64,000 bases of DNA from Peribacillus sp044761665. GTDB taxonomy: Bacteria; Bacillota; Bacilli; Bacillales; DSM-1321. Positions within the stretch are counted from its first letter, which is position 1; every line of letters starts with the position of its first letter. The notes under the pieces were generated by a model, which was given only the letters and a program-made list of their open reading frames with translations, was not told the origin of the DNA and did not search any database. Shown in pieces: positions 16,955 through 25,765 of this stretch. A program made the position numbers and the translations under genes. The DNA lies in the NCBI RefSeq assembly GCF_044761665.1, contig NZ_JBIWCW010000012.1, forward strand, positions 1 to 64,000, given 5' to 3'.

Positions 16955-17473
16955 ATGGATTTGTATGGAGTACCACTAGAAACCGTCTATCTATATGGAT
17001 TAATTATATCTGGAGGACTGACATTTTTAATCATTTTGTTTAATGATGTATTTTCTGGATTAGAACTTCCGGATATTTTTAATCCTACTTTGATTCTTAG
17101 TTTTTTGACGATCTTTTTTGCAAGTGGTTTTCTATTTGAATCAGCTACAGATCTCCATGGCGGTGTGATTGTAAGCCTTTCTTTGTTACTGGCATTAACA
17201 ACCGTCACATTACTGAATGTGTTTGTTTTGATTCCCGTTTCAAGGGCGGAGTCAAGCTTAACCTTTCATGATCATGATTTGAGGGGAAGGGTGGGAATGG
17301 TCTTAACGACAGTCCCGGTAGACGGGTTTGGCGAAGTGTTAATACAGAGTAATAGTGGCAGTATTTCTAAGACTGCAGCGAGTTTCAAAAATGAACAAAT
17401 CGCTTCAGAAACTAAAGTCTTGATCATTGAGGTGAAAAATGGGGTTGTCTATGTCCTGCCCCATTATAATTAA
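16955..17473 (+). CDS. yuaF: NfeD-like membrane protein YuaF
   Basis: A 172-aa membrane protein, partner of flotillin. Transmembrane spans are predicted at about 12-30, 48-66 and 70-95, followed by a soluble C-terminal OB-fold domain (from about residue 105: HDLRGRVGMVLTTVPVDGFGEV) typical of the NfeD family. In B. subtilis YuaF localises with FloT at the membrane. The ATG has only AAGGGATG upstream. The next gene, floT, starts 23 nt after its stop. Confidence 0.88.
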   Translation: MDLYGVPLETVYLYGLIISGGLTFLIILFNDVFSGLELPDIFNPTLILSFLTIFFASGFLFESATDLHGGVIVSLSLLLALTTVTLLNVFVLIPVSRAESSLTFHDHDLRGRVGMVLTTVPVDGFGEVLIQSNSGSISKTAASFKNEQIASETKVLIIEVKNGVVYVLPHYN

Positions 17474-17496
17474 AGAGGGTTGAGGAGGGAATGTTT

Positions 17497-19044
17497 ATGA
17501 CAAGTTTAATATGGATCGTTATTGCTATTGTTGCTTTTTTACTTATTGCACTTATTGCTGTCTTTGTTACGAAATACCGTACGGCTGGTCCTGATGAAGC
17601 ATTAATTATCACTGGTAGTTATTTAGGGAATAAAAACGTACATTCTGATGAATCGGGAAATAAAATAAAAATTGTCCGGGGTGGAGGAGCATTTGTTCTG
17701 CCAGTCTTTCAGCAAGCAGAACCTTTGAGCCTGTTGTCGAGTAAGCTAGAGGTATCAACGCCAGAAGTATATACGGAACAAGGTGTACCAGTTATGGCAG
17801 ACGGTGTTTCGATTATTAAAATTGGAAGTTCCATAACGGATATTGCTACGGCAGCTGAGCAATTTCTTGGTAAGTCCAAGGATGATCGTGAACAGGAAGC
17901 TCGTGAAGTGCTAGAAGGACATTTACGGTCTATCCTTGGCTCAATGACAGTTGAAGAAATATATAAGAATCGTGAAAAATTTTCACAGGAAGTACAGCGA
18001 GTTGCTTCCCAAGATTTAGCGAAAATGGGGCTAATCATTGTTTCTTTCACAATAAAAGATGTACGGGACAAAAACGGCTACCTTGATTCACTTGGTAAAC
18101 CAAGAATTGCACAAGTGAAAAGGGATGCGGATATTGCAACAGCTGATGCTGAAAAAGAAACCAGGATTAAACGGGCTGAAGCTTCAAAAGAGGCCCAGCG
18201 TGCTGAACTCGAAAGGGCAACAGAGATTGCAGAAGCCGAAAAAATCAATAAGTTGAAGGTCGCTGAATTTCGTCGTGAGCAAGATATTGCTAAAGCACGT
18301 GCAGACCAAGCTTATGACCTTGAGACAGCCCGATCTAAGCAGGATGTAATGGAACAGGAGATGCAGATAAGGATAATCGAAAGGCAAAAGCAGATTGAAA
18401 TAGAAGAAAAAGAAATTCTCCGAAGAGAAAAGCAATATGATTCTGAAGTGAAGAAAAAAGCGGATGCAGACCGTTATTCGGTGGAGCAAGCGGCTTCTGC
18501 AAATAAGATGAAACAAATTACTGAAGCAGATGCAAATAAGTATAAAATAGAGGCGATGGCAAAAGCCGAAGCGGAACGTATCCGTTTGGATGGACTTGCC
18601 AAAGCGGATGCACAAAGGGCCCAGGGAACGACAGATGCCGATATCATCCGATTAAAAGGGGTAGCAGAGGCTGAAGCAAAACAGAAGATTGCAGAGGCAT
18701 TTGAACAGTTTGGTCAAGCCGCCGTGATGGATATGATTTTGAAAATGCTCCCGGAATATGCAAAAGAAATAGCTTCTCCACTGGGTAACATTGATAAAAT
18801 AACGGTAGTGGATACTGGTGGAAACGGTGTAAATGGAGGTGCTAACAAAGTCACCTCATATGCAACAAATTTAATGGCCACGTTACAAGAGTCTTTAAAG
18901 GAATCTTCAGGCATTGATGTAAAAGACTTGCTTGATAACTTTTCAGGTAAACGTAGTATCTATCCATCAACAGTCAATCATGATAATACCGAAACGAATA
19001 GGACGATAGCTGCAGGAAAAGAAGAATTAGAAAAGACTATTTAA
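17497..19044 (+). CDS. floT: Flotillin FloT (YuaG)
   Basis: A 515-aa membrane scaffold protein that organises functional membrane microdomains. It has an N-terminal membrane hairpin (about 3-24), a PHB/SPFH domain (about 30-205), and a long coiled coil rich in Ala-Glu-Lys repeats (about 205-400; KADAD, AEAERI, EAEAKQ), then a C-terminal region with a Gly/Asn-rich hinge. ATG 17497 is better spaced from GAGGAGGGA than the in-frame ATG at 17491. It is the second gene of the sigma-W operon; no yuaI follows. Confidence 0.95.
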   Translation: MTSLIWIVIAIVAFLLIALIAVFVTKYRTAGPDEALIITGSYLGNKNVHSDESGNKIKIVRGGGAFVLPVFQQAEPLSLLSSKLEVSTPEVYTEQGVPVMADGVSIIKIGSSITDIATAAEQFLGKSKDDREQEAREVLEGHLRSILGSMTVEEIYKNREKFSQEVQRVASQDLAKMGLIIVSFTIKDVRDKNGYLDSLGKPRIAQVKRDADIATADAEKETRIKRAEASKEAQRAELERATEIAEAEKINKLKVAEFRREQDIAKARADQAYDLETARSKQDVMEQEMQIRIIERQKQIEIEEKEILRREKQYDSEVKKKADADRYSVEQAASANKMKQITEADANKYKIEAMAKAEAERIRLDGLAKADAQRAQGTTDADIIRLKGVAEAEAKQKIAEAFEQFGQAAVMDMILKMLPEYAKEIASPLGNIDKITVVDTGGNGVNGGANKVTSYATNLMATLQESLKESSGIDVKDLLDNFSGKRSIYPSTVNHDNTETNRTIAAGKEELEKTI

Positions 19045-19091
19045 AAACCTAGCAGACCCTAAATGGATGGGGAACATAATAGGCAGGATGA

Positions 19092-19126
19092 AAAAGCCCG
19101 TATAGTGATTATGCGGGCTCTTTGAT
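19092..19126 (+). terminator. Terminator after floT
   Basis: GCCCGTATA (19096-19104) pairs with TATGCGGGC (19110-19118), one G-U, followed by TCTTTGATTT. Confidence 0.8.
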
Positions 19127-19187
19127 TTAATTGTAGTGTCCCTAATACATAATGATTTGTAAACGCGAATAGGAAGACAATCTTAGC

Positions 19188-19460
19188 CTAACGTATATTT
19201 TCATCCCATTCAGGTTGTAGAAAACAAAGGGACTCATTCTTTTGATAGGAATAATGAAAACATTTAAAGAAAAAAGAAAAGTCATCAAAAAAGAGTGGTT
19301 GATGTTCATCGATATTGTATAAATCCAAAAACCGTTCAATAATGATTTGTTGACCTACTGGTTCGAATAATCCTGTTACATAAAATTGATAATTGAACTT
19401 ATCATATAAAGCAAGATATCCTGCTTCCTCAAAAGTTTGTTTTACAATATTGGATTCCAA
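19188..19460 (-). CDS. Hypothetical protein, 90 aa
   Basis: I do not recognise this protein. It is 90 aa, acidic and aromatic-rich, with a very Phe-rich stretch near residues 56-68 (PLFFDDFSFFFKCF) and no membrane segment or signal peptide. The TTG start is well supported by AAGGGGTGA six nt upstream on the minus strand, and the composition is protein-like, so I consider it real. It stands alone, convergent with floT and divergent from the 194-aa gene to its right. Confidence 0.55.
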   Translation of the reverse strand: MESNIVKQTFEEAGYLALYDKFNYQFYVTGLFEPVGQQIIIERFLDLYNIDEHQPLFFDDFSFFFKCFHYSYQKNESLCFLQPEWDENIR

Positions 19461-19694
19461 CTATGGTCACCCCTTACTAAACAATATACCTTTATTTTCG
19501 TCAGGCTATGCATGTGAGGGGGGATTTGACATGGATTGCATTGTAAATCTGTATTCAGGGAAATTCAGTGGCAATGTAAGATTACTATAAATCAAGGGTA
19601 AACTAAGTAAAGGTTATTTATTTTCTCACTATCATATTATTATGGTAAGATTGAGAGGATTTAAAATACAAAGTATGAGAAAAGGAAGATATCA

Positions 19695-20279
19695 TTGAAA
19701 AAACCAGTAAAAATCTTGATTGCATTTTCGTTCATTATTATTGTTATATTGATGTTTTTTGTATCTAAGGTAGTATTTGATCCGAAGAGTAACTCCGAAG
19801 AAGCAACTGATACGACAGGGGTTTCTAAAGAATCAAGTTATCTAAAGGATACGGAAAAAATATATAGGGTTAAAGAGTACAATGCAAAGAAAAAGCAAGA
19901 CCTTATATTTGATCTAAGCTTTATTGGAACATCAAAAGGGTATGATACTTGGTATGGAGCGGATACTTATTTAGAAAAAGAAAACCAGTATGGTTTATTT
20001 TATGGTCAGGATAAGATATTAGCCTATCCCGTTGAAGAAGGAAAAAAGTGGAGTATAGAGCCGTTTGATTTTACTATCGAATCTGTTAATGAAACGGTTA
20101 AGACCTCAGCAGGTACCTTTGAAAATGCTGTGAAAGTTAAAACGACTGAAAAAGATTCGGAAGAATATAGTTTAACTTATTATGCAAAAGGTGTAGGGCA
20201 AGTTTTGAAGGAATCTGTTGATTCATCCAATAAAAAGACAATAAGGTATGAAATGCTTGAGATTAAGGAAGAAAAGTAA
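19695..20279 (+). CDS. Membrane-anchored or secreted hypothetical protein, 194 aa
   Basis: The function is unknown. A short basic N-terminus is followed by a strong hydrophobic segment (about 6-28, FSFIIIVILMFFVSKVV) without a clear signal-peptidase site, so an extracytoplasmic domain anchored by one helix is likely. The soluble part contains a repeated beta-type pattern ending in SAGTFENAVKVKTTEK, ...EYSLTYYAKGVGQVLKE, a motif I associate with lipoprotein-like beta-rich domains of Bacilli. The TTG start follows AAAGGAAG. Two hairpins follow the stop. Confidence 0.7.
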   Translation: MKKPVKILIAFSFIIIVILMFFVSKVVFDPKSNSEEATDTTGVSKESSYLKDTEKIYRVKEYNAKKKQDLIFDLSFIGTSKGYDTWYGADTYLEKENQYGLFYGQDKILAYPVEEGKKWSIEPFDFTIESVNETVKTSAGTFENAVKVKTTEKDSEEYSLTYYAKGVGQVLKESVDSSNKKTIRYEMLEIKEEK

Positions 20280-20319
20280 AGAGGATAATTATCATCCTCT
20301 CTTATTTCAAGAAGAAGAA

Positions 20320-20356
20320 ACCCACAGAGAGTCAATTGTCTCTGTGGGTTTTCTTG
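20320..20356 (+). terminator. Strong terminator
   Basis: ACCCACAGAGA (20320-20330) pairs perfectly with TCTCTGTGGGT (20339-20349), followed by TTTTCTTG. A smaller hairpin, AGAGGAT/ATCCTCT, overlaps the preceding stop codon. Confidence 0.9.
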
Positions 20357-20418
20357 ATTCTCTGACGTACCAAGAGGTGTTTGTATCGCTTGGAGCGGCA
20401 AAAATACTTTTTAATCTT

Positions 20419-21477
20419 TTATAAGAAAATCATTCCTACTAATCCACTCATTATTCCAAGGAGAACTACGGAAGCGACAACAAAAAATAGGACTTTTTTC
20501 GGGAAAGATTTTGCGACTATTATTAAAGATGGAAGACTGATTGCAGGTAATGTTAATAACAGGGCAGCTGCTGGTCCCCCGCCAAGTCCTAGAGACATAA
20601 ATGTCTGTATAATTGGAATTTCAGCCGCTGTAGGTATTACGAAAAGCATACCTGCTATCGCAAATATAACAATGGCGATTAGACTGTTTGCGGACGAATT
20701 GATTTGAGGAAATAGCCAAACACGGGCTGCTCCTAAAAGCAATACAGATAAAACGTATGCAGGAACAATATAAAGTAGCATACTTCCAATGCTTTTCATC
20801 CATCTAGTTAAAAAGCTGCCAGTAGGTTCTGCATCCGCTATGATCTGGTCCATTTCAATGGGTTGTTGGTCTTTGACAAAGCGATTAGCTAAATAACTGA
20901 TCCCGAAAGTTAAAATAATGCCGAAAATCAAGCGGATTAATGTGAATTTCCACGACAATACAAAAGTCATAAAGACGAGTGTCGCAGGATTGATGGTTGG
21001 ATTTCCAATCCAAAATGCCAATGCGGCTCCAACTGAGACATTTTTTTTGCGGAGCCCAACAGCCATTGGCGCTGCACAACACGTACACATCATCCCTGGT
21101 ACAGAAGCAAGGCCCGCTATTAAAGTACTGCCGAACGATGTTTTTCCAAGCACCTTAAGAAGCCATTGTGTAGGCAATAATACTTGTATTAAAGAACCGA
21201 GCAAGATTCCGAGCAAGGCTGCTTTCCAAACGGATGAGAAATAAACCTGTGCATAGTCCCAGGCAGATTTCCAAGATAGCGTTGTGCTAGACGGGTCTCC
21301 TAAAATAGAAGAACCAATGGAGTGCGTATCGGCAGCTAACATCCCTTTTTGGTAATAGGGCCACCATTTTATATAAAGTAATCCGACAACGGCAATTACT
21401 AAAAATGAAACGATAAACCATATAGCTTTTCTATTAGTTGTTTGTTCATCATGAAGAGTTGATTTTAGCTGTGACAT
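20419..21477 (-). CDS. ArsP/DUF318-family permease
   Basis: A 352-aa membrane protein with about eight transmembrane helices in two halves. The first half carries the family's cysteine motif MCTCCAAP near residue 140, followed by the conserved WIGNPTINPATL loop; the second half repeats with PTAAEIPIIQTFMSLGLGGGP. Relatives include the organoarsenical permease ArsP and uncharacterised permeases, so the substrate here is unknown. It is divergent from selD, sharing a 168-bp intergenic region, and a link to selenium or another metalloid can be suspected but not shown. Confidence 0.85.
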   Translation of the reverse strand: MSQLKSTLHDEQTTNRKAIWFIVSFLVIAVVGLLYIKWWPYYQKGMLAADTHSIGSSILGDPSSTTLSWKSAWDYAQVYFSSVWKAALLGILLGSLIQVLLPTQWLLKVLGKTSFGSTLIAGLASVPGMMCTCCAAPMAVGLRKKNVSVGAALAFWIGNPTINPATLVFMTFVLSWKFTLIRLIFGIILTFGISYLANRFVKDQQPIEMDQIIADAEPTGSFLTRWMKSIGSMLLYIVPAYVLSVLLLGAARVWLFPQINSSANSLIAIVIFAIAGMLFVIPTAAEIPIIQTFMSLGLGGGPAAALLLTLPAISLPSLIIVAKSFPKKVLFFVVASVVLLGIMSGLVGMIFL

Positions 21478-21645
21478 GGTTACCTCCCAATATGATAAAT
21501 GAATTTTAAAAGACAGTATATTATATCACTATTTTTTGTTTTTTTTATGTAAAAAGGTTATTTCCACAAATTAAAGCCTCGATTATGCTTTTATTGACTT
21601 AGTGTTTTATAATAATTAAGACGAAAAGAAAGGTTGTTTATAATT

Positions 21646-22695
21646 ATGACAAACTCAAATACTGTAAAACTTACTTCATTATCTTCAAAAGGTGGTTGTG
21701 GCTGTAAAATCGGTCCAGCGGACTTGGCTCAGGTTTTACGGAATTTACCACCGACTATTCCCAATCCATATTTATTAGTGGGATTGGATACAAGTGATGA
21801 TGCTGGTGTATATCGTTTAAATGAAGACTTGGCGATCGTTCAAACCGTGGATTTCTTTACACCAATCGTGGATGATCCCTATTCATTCGGACAGGTTGCG
21901 GCTGCCAATGCCATCAGTGATATTTACGCAATGGGAGGAAAACCATTAACAGCACTAAATATCGTTGCCTTCCCCATCTCAAAATTGGATAAACAAGTGT
22001 TGACGGATATTTTACGAGGAGCAGGAGATAAATTAAAAGAAGCAGGTGCAACTCTCGTTGGTGGTCACTCAATAGATGATAATGAGCCGAAATTCGGCCT
22101 TGCAGTGACGGGACTTGTGCATCCTGACAGAGTTCGTACGAATGCAGGGGCAAAACCGGGGGATAAACTCATTTTGACAAAACCAATTGGAGTGGGGATT
22201 TTAACTACTTCGATTAAGAGGGATCTATTAACAGAGGAAGAGATAGCCAGAGTTACAAAGGTGATGGCTACGTTAAATAAAATAGCTTCAGAAAAGATGG
22301 AATCCTACGATGTTCATGCTTGTACGGATGTTACTGGCTTTGGTCTTTTAGGACATGCTTCAGAAATGTCAAAAGGGAGCAATACCGGTCTGCGAATCCA
22401 TCATGCTCAGGTACCAATATTACCAAGGGTAAAAGAGTTGGCTGAAACAGGTGCTGTGCCTGGAGGAACAAAAAATAACTTCGAACATCTCCAAGGGGAT
22501 GTCACTTTTCCAGAAACGATGGATCAAGTAGATCAGTGGATTTTATGTGATGCTGTTACATCTGGAGGCCTTTTGATTTCTGTAGCAGAAGTAGAAGCAG
22601 AATCATTATTATCGGATTTACAAGAGTCAGGGGTGGAAGCGGCCATAATTGGGGAAGTAACGGAAGAGAATCCAGGGCATATCTTTGTCGTATAA
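21646..22695 (+). CDS. selD: Selenide, water dikinase SelD
   Basis: This enzyme makes selenophosphate from selenide and ATP. The 349-aa PurM/AIR-synthase-fold protein has the glycine-rich N-terminal loop KGGCGCKIGP with catalytic Cys18 and Lys21 (Cys, not selenocysteine), the DDAGVYRL metal site, GGKPLTALNIVAFP, and TDVTGFGLLGHA. ATG 21646 is preceded by AAAGG; an in-frame ATG at 21634 is less well placed. It is followed by selU, its customary partner. Confidence 0.96.
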   Translation: MTNSNTVKLTSLSSKGGCGCKIGPADLAQVLRNLPPTIPNPYLLVGLDTSDDAGVYRLNEDLAIVQTVDFFTPIVDDPYSFGQVAAANAISDIYAMGGKPLTALNIVAFPISKLDKQVLTDILRGAGDKLKEAGATLVGGHSIDDNEPKFGLAVTGLVHPDRVRTNAGAKPGDKLILTKPIGVGILTTSIKRDLLTEEEIARVTKVMATLNKIASEKMESYDVHACTDVTGFGLLGHASEMSKGSNTGLRIHHAQVPILPRVKELAETGAVPGGTKNNFEHLQGDVTFPETMDQVDQWILCDAVTSGGLLISVAEVEAESLLSDLQESGVEAAIIGEVTEENPGHIFVV

Positions 22696-22798
22696 TGTAT
22701 AAAAAACATGCTAGAAGAAATTGGTGGTAGCCGATTTCTTCTATTCTCAATCCTCAACGCCAAGTATTTTCTTACAGATTCAGAAAGGTGGAAACATT

Positions 22799-23842
22799 GT
22801 GTTCCAAGATATTTCAGTTGATGAATTGATTGATTTAAAAGATAAGAATGAACTCACGGTGATTGATGTACGTTCTCCATCTGAATATAAAGACGCCACC
22901 ATTCCCGGTAGTCTTAATATCCCGTTTTTTAATGATGAGGAGAGAGCAGAAGTTGGAACGCTATATAAACAAGTTAGTGCTCAGGCTGCTAAAGAACGAG
23001 GCCTTGAAATCATTTCAGTGAAATTACCAAGCTTCATAAAGGAGTTTGCCGAAATAGAAGGCAAAAAAGCCGTTTTTTGTTGGCGTGGTGGTATGCGCAG
23101 TAGAACCTCTGCAACCGTTCTATCATTAATGGGGATCAAGGCTCTTCGATTAGATGGGGGGTATCGCAATTACCGTAATTGGGTGGTAGATAAATTAGAA
23201 ACAGTAGAATGGAAACCAGAAGCCTATGTCTTAAATGGATTTACCGGGACAGGGAAAACGACCATACTCCACCGTCTTAGTGAAGAGGGACACCCAATTT
23301 TAGATTTCGAAGGGATGGCAAACCATAGAGGGTCCGTTTTTGGGCAAATTGGTTTGGAACCGAACAATCAAAAAAAGTTTGATTCATTGCTTTTTGAAGG
23401 CATCCGGAATGTGCAGCAATCACCCTATGTGCTGCTTGAAGGGGAAAGCAAAAGAATCGGTAAAGTTATAATACCTGATTCTGTTTTAGAAAAAAAAGAG
23501 CAAGGGATACAAGTATTCATCGAGTTGCCTCTTGAGGAGAGAGTTCTTCATATATTAGAGGACTATCAGCCTTGGGAACATGAGCAAGAATGTCTAGAAG
23601 CATTCATGAGGATCAAAAGACGAATTCATACTCCCATTGCCACTCAAATAGAAAATGATTTAAAATCGGGTAATTATTCTTCGGCAGTCGGACTTTTACT
23701 TGAATATTACTATGATCCTTTGTATAAACATACGGCGGAACATTATACGGAAGACCGAAAAATTATAATCCAGGCTAAAAATCTTGAGGAAGCAATCGAA
23801 ATTATTCGCGAACGGTTACGAGTAAAGCATGATAGCCCATGA
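22799..23842 (+). CDS. selU: tRNA 2-selenouridine synthase SelU (MnmH/YbbB)
   Basis: This enzyme replaces the sulfur of 2-thiouridine at tRNA wobble position 34 with selenium from selenophosphate. The 347-aa protein has an N-terminal rhodanese domain (about 1-130) with catalytic Cys94 in FCWRGGMRS, and a C-terminal P-loop domain with GFTGTGKT at residues 147-154. GTG 22799 follows AAAGGTGG; the frame opens at 22721 but lacks a ribosome-binding site there. selA, selB and tRNA-Sec are not in this window, so selenium here seems destined for tRNA. Confidence 0.95.
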   Translation: MFQDISVDELIDLKDKNELTVIDVRSPSEYKDATIPGSLNIPFFNDEERAEVGTLYKQVSAQAAKERGLEIISVKLPSFIKEFAEIEGKKAVFCWRGGMRSRTSATVLSLMGIKALRLDGGYRNYRNWVVDKLETVEWKPEAYVLNGFTGTGKTTILHRLSEEGHPILDFEGMANHRGSVFGQIGLEPNNQKKFDSLLFEGIRNVQQSPYVLLEGESKRIGKVIIPDSVLEKKEQGIQVFIELPLEERVLHILEDYQPWEHEQECLEAFMRIKRRIHTPIATQIENDLKSGNYSSAVGLLLEYYYDPLYKHTAEHYTEDRKIIIQAKNLEEAIEIIRERLRVKHDSP

Positions 23843-23944
23843 ATAATGTATGTTAAACGTTTTGATGGTCATTACCAGCTCCATAATCGGGACTTCATCC
23901 TTCATGCTTTAGTAAAAAGGTATTATCTGAAGTCTGCATTTTAT

Positions 23945-23990
23945 AAACGTGAAAGAGCACATCCTGGGAAGGATGTGCTCTTTCACGTTT
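23945..23990. terminator. Perfect 20-bp bidirectional terminator
   Basis: AAACGTGAAAGAGCACATCC (23945-23964) is perfectly complementary to 23971-23990 around a 6-nt loop. A/T runs flank both sides. It separates convergent selU and ykpA and should stop both. Confidence 0.9.
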
Positions 23991-23996
23991 ATTCTT

Positions 23997-25616
23997 TTAT
24001 TTGTACATTTCAGCTATTTGCTTTTGCAATTGGCTGTCTGCAAGGTACTCATCATAGCTCATTTGCTTGTCGATCGTCCCATTAGGTGTAAGTTCGATAA
24101 TCCGGTTCGCAACTGTTTCAATGAACTGGTGGTCATGAGAAGAGAAAATCATGGCCCCTTTGAAGTTGATCAATCCGTTATTAAGTGCCGTAATGGACTC
24201 TAAATCAAGATGGTTAGTCGGTTCATCAAGCATTAATACGTTTGAACCACTTAGCATCATCTTAGAAAGCATGCAGCGGACTTTTTCTCCACCGGAAAGA
24301 ACACTGGCTTTTTTCGTTACTTCATCACCAGAGAATAACATTCTCCCTAGGAAACCACGCAGGAAGCTTTCACTCTGATCATTAGGGGAGTATTGACGCA
24401 ACCAATCAACAAGCGTTAAATCGACACCCTCGAAGAATTCAGAGTTGTCTTTCGGGAAATAAGCTTGTGATGTGGTGACACCCCATTTGTAAGTGCCGCT
24501 ATCCGGTTCCATTTCACCAGCAAGAATTTTGAACATGGTAGTCTTGGCAATTTCATCTTTACCGACAAAAGCGATCTTGTCTTCTTTATTCATGATGAAA
24601 CTTACATTATTCAATACCTTTACGCCATCAATTGTTTTCGTGATTCCATCTACACGTAACAGGTCATTCCCTATTTCGCGTTCTGGTGAAAAACCAACAT
24701 AAGGATAGCGACGAGAAGATGGTTGGATGTCATCTAGGTTGATTTTATCTAATAATTTCTTACGGGAAGTGGCTTGACTCGATTTAGAAGCATTCGCACT
24801 AAATCGCGCAATGAAACTTTGAAGTTCTTTGATTTTTTCTTCTTTCTTCTTGTTGGCATCTTGTGTTAATTTAAGAGCGAGTTGGCTTGATTCATACCAG
24901 AAGTCATAGTTACCGATATAAATTTTGATTTTCCCGAAATCCAGATCCGCAATATGTGTACATACCTTGTTAAGGAAGTAACGGTCATGGGAAACGACGA
25001 TTACGGTATTTTCGAAGCCAATCAAGAATTCTTCCAACCATTTAATCGCTTTTAAGTCCAAGTGGTTGGTAGGCTCATCAAGTAATAGAACGTCAGGCTT
25101 GCCAAACAAAGCTTGTGCAAGCAATACTTTCACTTTGTCGCCACCAGTTAGTTCAGCCATTTTTTTTGTATGAAGGTCTTCGGAAATGCCAAGACCTTTT
25201 AAAAGGATGGAAGCTTCTGGTTCTGCTTCCCACCCGTTAAGTTCTGCGAATTCGCCTTCAAGTTCGGCAGCTTTCATACCGTCTTCGTCGGTAAAGTTTT
25301 CTTTCATATAAATGGCGTCTTTTTCTTGCATGACTTCATATAATCTTTCATGGCCCATGATGACGACTTTAAGGACCTCTTCTTCTTCAAAAGCAAAATG
25401 ATCTTGTTTCAAAACGGCAAGGCGTTCGCCAGGGCCCATATGAACATCACCGGATTGTGCTTCAATTTCTCCGGAAAGGATTTTTAAGAATGTGGATTTA
25501 CCGGCACCATTTGCCCCAATCAATCCATAGCAGTTACCAGGCGTGAATTTTATATTAACATCTTCAAACAGTTTACGATCGCCGTAGCGCAAACCAACGT
25601 TATTTACTGTAATCAT
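23997..25616 (-). CDS. ykpA: ABC-F family ATPase YkpA
   Basis: A soluble ABC-F protein of 539 aa with two ATPase domains and no membrane part. These proteins act on the ribosome or in translation quality control. The sequence is almost the same as remembered B. subtilis YkpA (540 aa). Walker A GANGAGKS is near residue 34; the first signature is LTGGDKVKVLLAQ; the second half has LSGGEKVRCMLSK; both Walker B motifs read LLLDEPTNHLDL or LMLDEPTNHLDL. The interdomain linker (about 240-300) is Lys-rich. The A of the second Walker motif (GKDEIAKTT) deviates from GxxGxGKS/T, as in YkpA/YbiT relatives. Confidence 0.95.
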   Translation of the reverse strand: MITVNNVGLRYGDRKLFEDVNIKFTPGNCYGLIGANGAGKSTFLKILSGEIEAQSGDVHMGPGERLAVLKQDHFAFEEEEVLKVVIMGHERLYEVMQEKDAIYMKENFTDEDGMKAAELEGEFAELNGWEAEPEASILLKGLGISEDLHTKKMAELTGGDKVKVLLAQALFGKPDVLLLDEPTNHLDLKAIKWLEEFLIGFENTVIVVSHDRYFLNKVCTHIADLDFGKIKIYIGNYDFWYESSQLALKLTQDANKKKEEKIKELQSFIARFSANASKSSQATSRKKLLDKINLDDIQPSSRRYPYVGFSPEREIGNDLLRVDGITKTIDGVKVLNNVSFIMNKEDKIAFVGKDEIAKTTMFKILAGEMEPDSGTYKWGVTTSQAYFPKDNSEFFEGVDLTLVDWLRQYSPNDQSESFLRGFLGRMLFSGDEVTKKASVLSGGEKVRCMLSKMMLSGSNVLMLDEPTNHLDLESITALNNGLINFKGAMIFSSHDHQFIETVANRIIELTPNGTIDKQMSYDEYLADSQLQKQIAEMYK

Positions 25617-25765
25617 TTATTTACATTCCTCCAATGACAATATCCTTAAAATTATAACATGAAAGAGCGGTACAATAAAAATTTTTTAGGTTAACAGAAG
25701 GGAAAAGTGACTTCAGCTAGGCAATTGGGCCAATAGTTCTATGAAATGTCTTTCAAAACGGCAAC

